From Phycisphaerales bacterium Planc_01 (lineage in GTDB: Bacteria > Planctomycetota > Phycisphaerae > Sedimentisphaerales > Anaerobacaceae): DNA of 64,000 nucleotides. The translations under genes were made by a program, and so were the position numbers. The DNA lies in NCBI GenBank assembly GCA_001603075.1, contig LVBB01000075.1, forward strand, positions 95,469-159,468. The letters are read 5' to 3'. The notes under the pieces are model-generated. The model saw nothing but the letters and a program-made list of their open reading frames with translations. It made no database searches and had not been told where the DNA came from. Below are positions 44,053 to 53,786 of the stretch, one piece after another (within the stretch, counting starts at the first letter, position 1; every line of letters begins with the position of its first letter).

Positions 44053-44829
44053 ATGAACTTGATCGACACGCATTGTCATTTGACGTTTGAGCCGCTGGCG
44101 GATGATGTGCCGGGGGTGTTGGAGCGGAGCCGGCAGGCGGGGGTGACCGCCTGGATCACAGTCGGGACGAGCCTGGCGGACAGCCGAAAGGCGGTTGAGC
44201 TGGCCGGCCGGCACGAGAACCTGTACGCTTCGGTGGGGATTCATCCGCATGACGCCAAGGACGCCGACGGTGCGGCAATGGCCGAGTTGAAGGAGATTGC
44301 CCGGGGCGACAGGGTCATGGCCATCGGCGAAACGGGTCTGGACTTCCACTACAACTTCTCGAAGCAGCCGGACCAGAAGCGGGTCTTCGTCGCCCATCTG
44401 GAGATGGCGAAGGAACTGGCTCTGCCGGTGATCGTCCATTCCCGCAATGCGTTCGAGGAGACGCTTGAGATTCTCGACCGCCACGGCGACGGGCTCAAGG
44501 GCGTGGTCTTTCACTGCTTCGGCGGGTCGGCCGAACAGGCCAGGCAGCTTCTGGACAGGGGATACTATGTCTCTTTCACCGGTGTGGTCACCTTCAAGAA
44601 CGCCCAGACCGCCCGCGAGGCCGCGGCAGCGGTGCCTATGGGCCGGCTGATGGTTGAGACGGACTGCCCATATATGTCGCCCGAGCCCGTCCGCAGTCGC
44701 AAACCGAACGAGCCGGCTCTGATGGTGCACACCGCCCGGTTTCTGGCGGAGCTCAAGGGGTTATCGATCGACGAATTTGCCGCACAGAGCACGCAGACTG
44801 CCGTCCGATTCTTCCGCCTGCCCTTGTAG
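44053..44829 (+). CDS. tatD: TatD family deoxyribonuclease
   Basis: 258 residues. The metal-dependent hydrolase barrel has LIDTHCHLTF (metal site 1), GIHPHDAKD, IGETGLDF (E and D ligands), VIVHSRNAFEETL and VETDCPYMSP. TatD proteins act as 3'-5' DNA exonucleases or deacylase-like enzymes in DNA quality control. It starts 5 bases after the HEAT-like gene and precedes the dnaG promoter region. Confidence 0.93.
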   Translation: MNLIDTHCHLTFEPLADDVPGVLERSRQAGVTAWITVGTSLADSRKAVELAGRHENLYASVGIHPHDAKDADGAAMAELKEIARGDRVMAIGETGLDFHYNFSKQPDQKRVFVAHLEMAKELALPVIVHSRNAFEETLEILDRHGDGLKGVVFHCFGGSAEQARQLLDRGYYVSFTGVVTFKNAQTAREAAAAVPMGRLMVETDCPYMSPEPVRSRKPNEPALMVHTARFLAELKGLSIDEFAAQSTQTAVRFFRLPL

Positions 44830-44985
44830 AGTGCTGTAGCTCTGGGGTATTGGCATGGGCTGGGAGGCTTGGCCTGCGCTGTCGAAGACGACTGTATATC
44901 GGACTTCTGTCTTGTATGGCCAGGTGTCTAAAGTGCTTTGGAATGGCGTTTCTCAGTATAGAAATGGCCGTTTCGTGCCCTCCAT

Positions 44986-45014
44986 TTGACTTTTGGCCGG
45001 GTCGGGGCTATATT
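44986..45014 (+). promoter_or_regulatory. Sigma-70 promoter of dnaG-rpoD
   Basis: TTGACT (44986-44991), 17 bases, TATATT (45009-45014). It is the clearest signal in the 300-base tatD-dnaG gap, where I see no gene. The leader to dnaG is about 108 bases. Confidence 0.72.
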
Positions 45015-45129
45015 TAGTAGCCACGCCTCAGGAGCCATCGAGGCCGGCCCTTATCTCTACCGGTGGCCTCGACGCGGTGGAGGATTTCCATAGAGAGCGT
45101 CTTTTCTGGAAGGATGTGCGTAAGCGCCC

Positions 45130-46926
45130 ATGGCAGGGATATTCGACCATGCGGTAGTCAGCCGCGTGCAACAGGCAAACGATATTGTCGACGTGGTGGC
45201 CGAACACGTCAATCTCAAGCGTAAAGGTCGGGAGATGGTTGGGTTGTGCCCATTCCACGAAGACCACCGGCCGAGCATGTCCGTCAGTCCGTCGAAGCAG
45301 ATCTTCAAGTGCTTTGCCTGCGGCGCCGGCGGCGACGTGCTGAAGTTCGTTCAGATGCGCGAGAACCTGTCGTTTCCTCAGGCGGTGGAGCGTTTGGCCG
45401 AGCGTGCGGGCATTGCGCTGGAGTCTCGCCGGTCCGCGGCGCCGTCTCGGCGAGATTCGGGTTCGGATATCGATCCGAACATGCTGGCCCGGCTGAACGC
45501 CTGGGCGATGAAGTTTTTCAAACAGAGCCTCGACGATCCGGAGCGAGGGCAGGTGGCGCGAGACTATCTGGCGTCGCGGAGGATTTCGCCCGAGAGCATC
45601 GACCAGTGGAACCTCGGTGCGGCCCCGAACGGTGCCGATGCGTTGTCCAAGGCGGCGGCCGGGCAGAAGATTCCGACGGCACTGCTTCAGCAGGGCGGCC
45701 TGACGACAGGGACCGGCCAGGACAAGTTCGTCCATCGCCTGATGTTCCCTATCATGGACGCGACGGGACGCTGCATCGGGTTTGGCGGCCGCACGCTGGG
45801 CGACGTGGGGGCCAAGTACATCAATTCGCCGGCCACGCCGCTGTTCGACAAGAGCAATACGCTGTACGGCCTCGACCGGGCGCGCCACCGGATTGTCGAA
45901 ACCGGCACGGCTGTGGTGGTTGAAGGCTATACCGATGTCATCATGGCCCACCAGTTCGGCTGCGCCAACGTGGTCGCGACATTGGGCACGAGTTTCACGA
46001 CAGGGCACGGGCGCATCCTTCGCCGCTATGCCAAGCGGGTCGTGCTGGTCTACGACAGCGACGTGGCGGGGATGGAGGCGGCCAATCGGGCCCTGGAGGT
46101 GTGCCTGTCGCAGCGGCTGGACATCAAGCTCGGGTTCGTTCCGGAAGGCAAGGACCCGTGCGATTTTCTCCTGGTGGCCGGCAAAGAGGCGTTCGATCGG
46201 ATCGTCGAAGGGGCCACCGATGTTCTCCAGTTCAAGTGGGATCGCCTGCAGAGGGCTTTCGAGGGCGATGATTCTCTGGCCAATCGACGGACGGTCCTGA
46301 ACGAGTTCCTCCAGGCGGTGGCGACGGGACTGGCGGCGAACAACATTCCCGTGCTCGACAGCGGGTTGATCGTCAACAAGTTGTCGAAAATCATCGGGCT
46401 GACCCCTCGGGAGATCAACGCGGACCTGAGCCGGCGGATGGGGCGGGTCGCCAGGACGACCCAGTCCGATGAAGGCCGTCGTGGCGGTGACGAACCGACG
46501 GACTGGGGCGAGGGGGTGCATGCCGCGGCCCAGCGGGAGGTGCTGGAGGTGTTGCTCAACGAGCCCGGGCTCTTTCGCCGCTGTCGGAACGAGCTGTCCG
46601 AGTCTCTGTTCAGTGTCCCGGCTCTGCAACAGGTGGCGGTGGTGTTATTGGACGCATTGCGGTCGGACAGTGATTTCGGTTTTTCGTCGTTGCTGGCGCG
46701 GATCGAGTCGGTCTCGCTGGCCGAACGGATGGTCGCGTTGCAGACAGCCGGGGAGCAGAAGGGCAATTACGTCGCTCGACTGGCCGACGCGGTGAACGTA
46801 TTGAGGCGACAGAGAAAAGGTTTTCAGACCATCGGGATCGATCCGGAGAAAAAGAGGGTCGGCGCCGTCATGGATGCGGCCGAGGCCCGTTCGCAGGAGA
46901 ATCGACACAGCCTGGGGATCTCGTGA
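45130..46926 (+). CDS. dnaG: DNA primase
   Basis: 598 residues. The zinc-binding domain is C40-x2-H43 and C61-x2-C64 (GLCPFHEDHRPSMS, KCFACGAGGD). The catalytic core begins near residue 120 (GRCIGFGGRTLG is a signature), with the TOPRIM motif VVVEGYTDVIMAHQ and VYDSDVAGMEAA. The C-terminal helicase-interacting domain starts near residue 430. It lays RNA primers for DNA replication. It shares a transcript with rpoD, the remnant of the rpsU-dnaG-rpoD macromolecular-synthesis operon; rpsU is absent here. Confidence 0.96.
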   Translation: MAGIFDHAVVSRVQQANDIVDVVAEHVNLKRKGREMVGLCPFHEDHRPSMSVSPSKQIFKCFACGAGGDVLKFVQMRENLSFPQAVERLAERAGIALESRRSAAPSRRDSGSDIDPNMLARLNAWAMKFFKQSLDDPERGQVARDYLASRRISPESIDQWNLGAAPNGADALSKAAAGQKIPTALLQQGGLTTGTGQDKFVHRLMFPIMDATGRCIGFGGRTLGDVGAKYINSPATPLFDKSNTLYGLDRARHRIVETGTAVVVEGYTDVIMAHQFGCANVVATLGTSFTTGHGRILRRYAKRVVLVYDSDVAGMEAANRALEVCLSQRLDIKLGFVPEGKDPCDFLLVAGKEAFDRIVEGATDVLQFKWDRLQRAFEGDDSLANRRTVLNEFLQAVATGLAANNIPVLDSGLIVNKLSKIIGLTPREINADLSRRMGRVARTTQSDEGRRGGDEPTDWGEGVHAAAQREVLEVLLNEPGLFRRCRNELSESLFSVPALQQVAVVLLDALRSDSDFGFSSLLARIESVSLAERMVALQTAGEQKGNYVARLADAVNVLRRQRKGFQTIGIDPEKKRVGAVMDAAEARSQENRHSLGIS

Positions 46927-47083
46927 CAGGCCGGGTCCGGAAAAGACCGCTGGTGCGAACTGGGATATGGACGTGGCCGTAGCAGAGCAGAATTCGGCTC
47001 CCGGGACCGCGGCATCGACGAGGTGATCGGACAAGGGGGATGATTCGGAGTGTTGGCACTTTGGCTTTAGTGGAGTCGGTATT

Positions 47084-48877
47084 GTGGCGAAGAAAGTGAA
47101 GAAGTCCAAGAAGGCAGCAGTTATGAACCAGACGCAAGTCAGTGAAACGACCGACACGCCGCCGATAGAAGAGCCAAAGGCGCAGGACACCGAGCAACTG
47201 ATCAAGATGCTCATCGCCAAGGGCAAGAAGCGGGGGTACCTCACCTACGAGGAAATGAACGACTCGCTTCCCGACGACGCCGTCAGTCCGAGTCGCCTCG
47301 AACGGATTCTCGGGACGCTGGACGAGATGGGGGTCCGCCTCATCGACGAGAGCGACGTCGAGGCCCACGAGGCCAACAAGGGCGGCGAGGAGTTCGAGGA
47401 GGACGCCGAGTTGCCGGAGGAGGCGCCCGGCGAGGAGGAAGACTCCCAGGAAGAAGACGAGAGCCTGGAGAAGGAACTCGTCGAGGCGGAGAGTTCCCGC
47501 CGGATCGACGATCCCATACGGATGTATCTGACCCAGATGGGGCAGATCCCGCTGCTGACACGCAAGGACGAGATCTCGCTGGCCCGTAAGATCGAGATCG
47601 CCCGCATGGCCTTCCGTCGGAAAATGCTTCAGTGCGACTACTGCGCTCGCAACGCCGTGGAGCTGTTTCAGCAGGTCTACGATGGTTCGATGTCGTTCGA
47701 TCGGACGATCAAGACAGGGACGACTCCCCTGACGGTCAAAGGGGTGATCCGCAAACGGATGGTCACGAACCTCAAGACGGTGACCGAGCTGCTCGACATC
47801 AACCAGACGCTGTTCAAGAAGATCGGCGGCAATCCGGACAGTGAGGACCACAAGGCGGATGCCAAGCATCTGCGTCGGAATCGGCGCAAGATCGCGACCC
47901 TTCTGGAGGAGTTGAGCCTTCGCACCAGTCGAATTCAGCCGATGAAGGTGAAGCTTCACGGCATGTGCGAGAAGATGCGTCAGCTCGAGACGATGATCGC
48001 CACGGGCGTCAACGATATCATGACGGCCGATGACATCGAGGCGGCCCGACAGGAGCTGGCGGGCCTTCAGGAACTGGTCCTGGAGACGCCGGACCTGCTG
48101 GAGAAGAAGCTCCGAGCCATGGAACGCGTCTTCACGCAGTACGAGGAGGCCAAGCGCACGCTTTCGAGCGCCAACCTTCGGTTGGTCGTCTCGATCGCGA
48201 AGAAATACCGCAATCGTGGTCTGAGCTTCCTCGACCTGATCCAGGAAGGCAACACCGGCCTGATGCGGGCGGTGGACAAGTACGAATACCGCCGCGGGTA
48301 CAAATTCAGCACGTATGCGACCTGGTGGATTCGCCAGGCGATTACGCGGGCCATCGCCGACCACGCCCGGACGATCCGTATCCCGGTCCACATGATCGAG
48401 ACGATGAGCCGGATCCGCAGCGCGTCCAAGGTCCTGCATCAGGAACTGGGTCGCGAGCCGACCATCGAGGAGATCGCCAACGAGGTCAGTATGACCGTTC
48501 AGGAAACCCGCCGGGTCCTGAACATCTCGAAGCACCCCATCAGTCTGGACCGGCCGATCGGTGACAGCGAGGACTCATACTTCGGCGATTTCATCGAGGA
48601 CGACGACATCGATTCGCCGGTGGCCTCCGCGACGCAGGAGATGCTCAAAGAACGCATCGACATGGTCCTGAAGACCCTGTCGTATCGCGAGCGCGAAATC
48701 ATCAAATTGCGTTACGGCATCGGCGACGGCTACACCTACACGCTCGAAGAGGTCGGGCGCATCTTCAAGGTGACCCGCGAGCGGGTTCGTCAGGTGGAGG
48801 CCAAGGCGATTCGTAAGCTGCAGCACCCGGTCCGGGCGCGGAAGCTCGAAGGGTTCCTGGACCACAAGTCGGCGTAG
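47084..48877 (+). CDS. rpoD: RNA polymerase primary sigma factor (sigma-70 type)
   Basis: 597 residues from a GTG start. After a lysine-rich start, residues about 30-100 form region 1.1. A strongly acidic stretch follows (about 100-135). Region 1.2 opens [20 protein letters not shown]; regions 2.1-2.4 include [38 protein letters not shown] and [18 protein letters not shown]; region 3 has [11 protein letters not shown]; region 4 ends with [22 protein letters not shown]. It recognises the TTGACA/TATAAT-like promoters found through this window. Confidence 0.96.
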   Translation: MAKKVKKSKKAAVMNQTQVSETTDTPPIEEPKAQDTEQLIKMLIAKGKKRGYLTYEEMNDSLPDDAVSPSRLERILGTLDEMGVRLIDESDVEAHEANKGGEEFEEDAELPEEAPGEEEDSQEEDESLEKELVEAESSRRIDDPIRMYLTQMGQIPLLTRKDEISLARKIEIARMAFRRKMLQCDYCARNAVELFQQVYDGSMSFDRTIKTGTTPLTVKGVIRKRMVTNLKTVTELLDINQTLFKKIGGNPDSEDHKADAKHLRRNRRKIATLLEELSLRTSRIQPMKVKLHGMCEKMRQLETMIATGVNDIMTADDIEAARQELAGLQELVLETPDLLEKKLRAMERVFTQYEEAKRTLSSANLRLVVSIAKKYRNRGLSFLDLIQEGNTGLMRAVDKYEYRRGYKFSTYATWWIRQAITRAIADHARTIRIPVHMIETMSRIRSASKVLHQELGREPTIEEIANEVSMTVQETRRVLNISKHPISLDRPIGDSEDSYFGDFIEDDDIDSPVASATQEMLKERIDMVLKTLSYREREIIKLRYGIGDGYTYTLEEVGRIFKVTRERVRQVEAKAIRKLQHPVRARKLEGFLDHKSA

Positions 48878-48905
48878 CGGGCGGCACAGACTTCACAGGC
48901 ACATC

Positions 48906-48940
48906 CGGCCGGAGGACATCGAATCCTCCGGCCGTTTCTT
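48906..48940 (+). terminator. Intrinsic terminator after rpoD
   Basis: An 11-bp perfect stem (48906-48916 with 48924-48934) with loop CATCGAA and a T-rich tail. It ends the dnaG-rpoD transcript. Confidence 0.9.
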
Positions 48941-49211
48941 TTTGGTCCCTCTTCTCATCCCCGTCAGCCCCAATGCGGTATGCCCGTTCCGGGCCGGTCG
49001 AGCCCACAGCTCATGCGCGTAAAATGTGCTGGAAATCTGAGAATGGGGCGTTTTTTTATGTGACTTGGGGCCATCCCGGGGCCTATCTCGTATAGTGAAA
49101 GAGGGTCTCGACAGGAGTGTTGGGTCATGAACGTGACGGTTGTGCCAATCAGCAGTTGGGACGGTCGAACGGGACCATCGGCCGGTCGTAGACCTTAAGT
49201 TCTTTTTCATG

Positions 49212-49240
49212 TTGATGTTATGGTGTCTCAGTTCTATCCT
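49212..49240 (+). promoter_or_regulatory. Sigma-70 promoter of the Ser/Thr/Pro-rich TPR protein gene
   Basis: TTGATG (49212-49217), 17 bases, TATCCT (49235-49240), with a leader of about 110 bases to the ATG at 49357. The rest of the 479-base gap after rpoD holds the terminator and no gene I can support. Confidence 0.55.
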
Positions 49241-49356
49241 GAGGCATCTGATGAGCACGAGTGATGCGATCTCGCAAAGCGTGCAAGCTACCGACGGCGA
49301 TGCGGCAGGGAAGTTTCTCGGAGGGGGGCGTCCAATCGCCGGGGGAAAGGAGATCA

Positions 49357-51804
49357 ATGATGTTCTCGACGAAAGAAAAATCCAGTTCTGTGGCGGCAGT
49401 GGGGGCCGTTGCTGTGGTTGCGGCCTTGTTGTTTGCCTCGGCGGCCGAGGCCCAGCGGACGACGCGGGGTTCGAGCGACAGCGGTCGCCAGGCCACCAGT
49501 CCGGCGCCGAGGCAGTCCGCTCCATCGATTTCTCGATCGATGCCGCAGCAAACGCTGCCTTCGCAAAGCAATCGGGGTTTCATGTCGCGGCCTTCCGCGA
49601 CGACCCCGAGCCGGTCGGTCAGTCCGCGAATCAGCAGCCCCTCGCAACCGAACATCCAGATCAACAGGAACAGTGCACTTGGGACACGCGGCAGCTTCTC
49701 TTCGAGCCCAAACCCGACGCCCAGCACACCGCCCAGCATCAGTCGGTCCGCACCCGCCGTGCCCTCGACGCCCAGCCGGTCGTTCTCGGCTCCCTCGCGA
49801 AGCGATTCGACAATTCAGAGGCAGCCGTCGATCAGCAGGCCGAGTCCGTCGAATTCGCCGGCCCCGACCACCTCGGTCTCGCCTTCTCCGAACCCCTTGA
49901 CCCGCTCAAGCGTTCGGACTCCGACGACCGCATGGCGATCGTCTCCCTCGGTCCAGGCAACCTCGCCGAGTACGCCGACCACGCCGAGCCTGGACCGTTC
50001 GCCCCGCGTTGACAGCTCGGTCAACCTCCAAACACAGGATTCGACTTTGAGCCGATCTCCTACGCTGAGCCCGGATCGGGCCAACAGCCTCGGAAGCCGA
50101 ATCGGCAAGCAGGATATCGAGCGGATGAACACGCGTACGGCCACGCCGACGACACCGCCGGCCGGTCAGACAAGGCCGCCGACCAGTTCGACGGTGCGGG
50201 ATCGATCGGTTTTCGAACGGAGGTCCACGCCGTCGCCGGCCGAAACGCCGCGCACCGGGACGGCCAGTCCCACGCCTTCAATTCAGTCGGCGCCGACGAG
50301 AGATTCAACGCGTCCGAGCAGCCGGTCGAGCGTCGTCGAGAGAAGTCGCGAACTCAGTCGCACCTCGCCGGATGTCTCCAGCGGCACCATCACGACCCGT
50401 CCATCCGCGGGCAGTGAGGGCATCGATCGCATTCGCGATGCCACGCGCGACCGTATCGGCGAACGAAGGACCGACTCGGTCCGGGTGCGAACCGACGGGG
50501 GGATCGATCGGTCCGAGCGGGTTCGCACGGCCGGCCCGGAGCTGCGCACACAGACGACCTTAGAGCCGCGTTTGCAGCGCTCCATCGGGTCGCGACCGGC
50601 AAGGGTGGTTCAACGCGATCTCGGCGGCATTCATCGCGAGCACACGGTCCGGCCTCGTATCGTCTATCGCGACCGTCCCGACCTGGTGCGTCACGCCCCT
50701 CGTCACGTACACGTCTACCGCGATCCGTACGATCGGCTGTGCCATCGAATCATCTGGCCGCGATACTACTATCCGATCTACTACACGTGGGGACCGTATC
50801 GCACGTTCAGTTGGGTCTATCCATACTATCACCGCAAGTACGTTTTCGTCAGCCTCGGCGGCTGGTGGCCCTGGGATTACGATTACGTGCGATACCACTG
50901 GTATGGCTACCATCCGTACTCCTGGATGGGCTATTACCCCATCGCGCGCGAGGTTCAGGGCGATACCTACAACTACTATACGTACAACTACTACACCGCC
51001 GACGGCGTCGATTCGACCGCGCCGGCCCAGACCAGTTCGGGCGGCCTGCCCTATGGCATCGACGCCGAGACCTACGCCAGAGTCCAGCAGAGGATTCGCG
51101 AGCAGCAGGTGACCGAGCCGGCCGCTGCGACGGTGGTCGACAGCCGATTCGAAACGGGCGTCACCAGCTTTGAAGCCGGCAACTATGCCGAAGCCGCCCA
51201 AGCCTTCGCCTCGGCGATGGAGATGGCGCCCAGCGATGTGATTCTGCCATTCGCCTACAGTCAGGCGCTGTTTGCCGCCGGGCGGTATTCCGAGGCGGCC
51301 GAGGCGCTGCGCGCGGCACTGAGCAGCGCTTCGCCGGAGAAGGAAGGGGTGTTCTATCCGCGCGGACTCTATGCGGAAGACGATACCCTGTTCGCTCAGA
51401 TCGAGAAGCTGCTGGACAAGGTCGATGCCTATGGCTTCGACGCGGACCTCCAGCTTCTGCTGGGCTACCACCTTCTGGGCGTCGGCGAGATGCCGTACGC
51501 ACGCGGGGCGCTGGAGCAGGCCAGCAAGGACATTCGAAACGCCCAGGCCGCCAAGGTGCTTCTGAGTGTGCTGGACAAGCAGGAGGCGGCGGGAATCGAC
51601 AGTCCCGATACGGGATCAACCGCCGATGTTGCCACACCAGTGGCCGAGCCGGCTGCGGGGGCGTCGAAGGCCGGCGTGCTCGATCGGATGAAGGCCAGGG
51701 ACGACGACGCCAACACCCATAGCGGTCAGATGATCTCTCCCGATGGGAATCTCCCACAGAGCCCGGCTAACAAAGAGGACAGCAATGCCCCGCAGGCGAT
51801 GTAG
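49357..51804 (+). CDS. Very Ser/Thr/Pro-rich and Tyr/Trp-rich secreted protein with TPR C-terminus
   Basis: 815 residues from ATG 49357, with AAAGGAGA upstream. A signal peptide (about 10-32) is followed by about 330 residues dominated by S, T, P and R, predicted disordered. A Tyr/Trp-rich stretch comes next (about 430-540), with blocks such as WPRYYYPIYYTWGPYRTF. The last 170 residues contain TPR-like repeats (SFEAGNYAEAAQAFASAMEM, LPFAYSQALFAAGRYSEAAEALRAA). The architecture is that of a planctomycete cell-surface or matrix protein. I do not recognise a family for the central part. Confidence 0.7.
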   Translation: MMFSTKEKSSSVAAVGAVAVVAALLFASAAEAQRTTRGSSDSGRQATSPAPRQSAPSISRSMPQQTLPSQSNRGFMSRPSATTPSRSVSPRISSPSQPNIQINRNSALGTRGSFSSSPNPTPSTPPSISRSAPAVPSTPSRSFSAPSRSDSTIQRQPSISRPSPSNSPAPTTSVSPSPNPLTRSSVRTPTTAWRSSPSVQATSPSTPTTPSLDRSPRVDSSVNLQTQDSTLSRSPTLSPDRANSLGSRIGKQDIERMNTRTATPTTPPAGQTRPPTSSTVRDRSVFERRSTPSPAETPRTGTASPTPSIQSAPTRDSTRPSSRSSVVERSRELSRTSPDVSSGTITTRPSAGSEGIDRIRDATRDRIGERRTDSVRVRTDGGIDRSERVRTAGPELRTQTTLEPRLQRSIGSRPARVVQRDLGGIHREHTVRPRIVYRDRPDLVRHAPRHVHVYRDPYDRLCHRIIWPRYYYPIYYTWGPYRTFSWVYPYYHRKYVFVSLGGWWPWDYDYVRYHWYGYHPYSWMGYYPIAREVQGDTYNYYTYNYYTADGVDSTAPAQTSSGGLPYGIDAETYARVQQRIREQQVTEPAAATVVDSRFETGVTSFEAGNYAEAAQAFASAMEMAPSDVILPFAYSQALFAAGRYSEAAEALRAALSSASPEKEGVFYPRGLYAEDDTLFAQIEKLLDKVDAYGFDADLQLLLGYHLLGVGEMPYARGALEQASKDIRNAQAAKVLLSVLDKQEAAGIDSPDTGSTADVATPVAEPAAGASKAGVLDRMKARDDDANTHSGQMISPDGNLPQSPANKEDSNAPQAM

Positions 51805-53065
51805 AATGCTGGCGATTTGTCTGCTGCTCGGCAGTCTGGGCGCACCGACTGTCCGAGCCGGCCGCTGGGTCCAATGGCCTGTCCTTCCGGGCCCGGACGA
51901 TCAGGAGAACCCCGACATCGATGGAACGGTCGTGGTCTGGCAGGAGTTCGTTTCGCAGTTCGGCGATTCCGACGTCTACGTGGTGGATATCAACGATCTC
52001 GACGATCTTTCCGTCGCGGTGATCGGCGACGCGAACGACCAGACCCATCCGGCGGTCTACGGGCGCCGCGTGGTCTGGCAGGACCAGGTGGTCTGGGGTG
52101 ATTCGGCCGACTGGGACATTCGCATGGCGGACGTGAGCGACTTCGATGCTCCGATCGGCTACGTGGTCTCGGACATCCCGGCCAACGACGAGGAAAGGCC
52201 CGCCGTCTACGGCAACATCGTGGTCTGGCAGGATACGAACGGCAGCGACTACAACCTGTTCGGCGCCGATGTGACCGACCCGGAACAGCCTCGCGAATTT
52301 CTGATCGCGGCGTACGAGGGCGATCAGCAGCGGCCGTCGATCTGGCGGACCACCGTGGTCTGGCAAGACAGCTACTTCGGCGACGACGACATCGTGGCCT
52401 CCGACATCCTGATGCGCGACCGGCCGGCCGAATTTGCGGTCGTGCTGCTCGAAGGCGATCAGCAGAATGCGATCGTCAGCGGTGATACGGTCGTCTGGGA
52501 GGATGACTTCTACGGCGACTGGGACATCTTCGGCGCTCGCATCTCGGACCAGAACCAGATTGGCGAGTTCGTCGTCGTTTCGACCGAGGGCGACCAGCGT
52601 CACCCGGACATCGACCGGCATCTGGTCGTCTGGCAGGACAATCGAAACGGCCATTGGGACATCTATGGCTACAATCTGGTGACACGCCGGACGTTTCGCA
52701 TCACCGACCACCCCGGCGACCAGATCCGCCCGGCCGTCAGCGGCACCACGGTCGTCTGGCAGGACAACCGGAGGGGGCCGTGGAACGTCTATGCGACCGT
52801 TCTGGATGGGCCGGAGGTCGCGGACTGTCCGTCGCCGCCGACGGGAGACGTCAACGGCGATTGCCGTGTGGATTTCACCGATGTGGCGATCCTGGCTGAG
52901 GCGTGGCTTCAGTCCCATCTCGACGGGGACCTGACGAGCGGCCCGAAGGACGGGGACGCCGGATGGAAGAGCCTGGAGCGTCCTTCCAACGATACGCCGG
53001 GCGATCGAACGCGACCGGATGAAAGAAATGGAAACCGGGGGGCAACGCGGCCGCTTGCCGGTTGA
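51785..53065 (+). CDS. Secreted seven-repeat beta-propeller with dockerin
   Basis: 426 residues from ATG 51785, overlapping the end of the previous gene by 20 bases (AAGAGGAC upstream); a second ATG at 51806 would avoid the overlap. After a signal peptide (about 8-22) the chain repeats a motif ending in V-V-W-Q/E-D/E seven times, each with DIYxYDL-like strands (for example GHWDIYGYNLVT). Seven copies match the seven blades of a TolB/PD40-type propeller. The end is a dockerin-type calcium-binding repeat, DVNGDCRVDFTDVAILAEAW, a type found on planctomycete secreted enzymes. Its partner cohesin is not in view. Confidence 0.82.
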   Translation: MPRRRCRMLAICLLLGSLGAPTVRAGRWVQWPVLPGPDDQENPDIDGTVVVWQEFVSQFGDSDVYVVDINDLDDLSVAVIGDANDQTHPAVYGRRVVWQDQVVWGDSADWDIRMADVSDFDAPIGYVVSDIPANDEERPAVYGNIVVWQDTNGSDYNLFGADVTDPEQPREFLIAAYEGDQQRPSIWRTTVVWQDSYFGDDDIVASDILMRDRPAEFAVVLLEGDQQNAIVSGDTVVWEDDFYGDWDIFGARISDQNQIGEFVVVSTEGDQRHPDIDRHLVVWQDNRNGHWDIYGYNLVTRRTFRITDHPGDQIRPAVSGTTVVWQDNRRGPWNVYATVLDGPEVADCPSPPTGDVNGDCRVDFTDVAILAEAWLQSHLDGDLTSGPKDGDAGWKSLERPSNDTPGDRTRPDERNGNRGATRPLAG

Positions 53066-53090
53066 GTTTCTCGAATACCCACGATAGAAT
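53062..53090 (+). promoter_or_regulatory. Sigma-70 promoter of the ECF sigma gene
   Basis: TTGAGT (53062-53067), 17 bases, TAGAAT (53085-53090). It supports the ATG at 53184 rather than the frame's first ATG at 53106, which would leave almost no leader. Confidence 0.65.
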
Positions 53091-53183
53091 GCGGGTTTCC
53101 GGGGCATGGGGCCCCGCGCCTTGTCGCCTCTGCGGAGGTTGTCAGGCGGCCAATACCGCGAATCGGAGAACGAAAAACCGGAT

Positions 53184-53759
53184 ATGGATAAGCGGCTGCG
53201 TAACGCTTTGAAGGGGCTGACGAGTCCTGACGCCGAGTCTCGTCGCCGGGCGATGGAGCCCTTTGTGAGGGCGACATTCAACATCTTCATTCGGCACTTG
53301 TATCGTTACCTCGGCAACGAGGTCGAATGCGAAGATGTGCTCGAGGATGTCTATGCCGACATATGGGAAAACCCGGACCACTTGCGTGACATCGCCAACG
53401 ATGCCCACCTGCTGCGGACCGTGTATCTCTACTACATGCGCAAGCGGCTCCGCGAGGTGTACCGACGGATGAATCGGAATCTGGCGCTGTCTCAGGCGGA
53501 CCTGGAGAACCTGGTCGCGCCGGAAATGGGGCTGCACGACATTACGGAACAGGCGGAACTCAGGCAACTGTTGCATCGGATGCTCGGCAAGCTCAAGGCC
53601 CGCGAACGCAAGGCCATCGAGATGTGGATGCAGGGGATGTCGAACCGGGCGATCGCCAACCAGCTCAAGACGACGGTGGGGGCCGTCAAGATGCTGGAGT
53701 TCCGGACGATCCTGAAGCTGAGGAGAATGATGAAGGATTATTCAGATGAAGAGGACTGA
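53184..53759 (+). CDS. ECF-type RNA polymerase sigma factor
   Basis: 191 residues from ATG 53184. Region 2 is visible in ATFNIFIRHLYRYLGNEVECEDVLEDVYADIWENPDHL; region 4 has KLKARERKAIEMWMQGMSNRAIANQLKTTVGAVKMLEFRTILKLRR. The gap between is short and charged. No anti-sigma factor with membrane helices follows; the next gene, 27 bases on, is a small soluble protein and may act in its place. The family is typical of Planctomycetes, which have many such factors. Confidence 0.9.
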   Translation: MDKRLRNALKGLTSPDAESRRRAMEPFVRATFNIFIRHLYRYLGNEVECEDVLEDVYADIWENPDHLRDIANDAHLLRTVYLYYMRKRLREVYRRMNRNLALSQADLENLVAPEMGLHDITEQAELRQLLHRMLGKLKARERKAIEMWMQGMSNRAIANQLKTTVGAVKMLEFRTILKLRRMMKDYSDEED

Positions 53760-53786
53760 GCGTCTTCTCTTGGGAGCAGGCAACCG

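Noticed and set aside
49140..50012. Plus-strand frame starting upstream of the Ser-rich gene
   Set aside because: Composition is arbitrary, and the overlapping frame has a signal peptide, ribosome site and long continuation.
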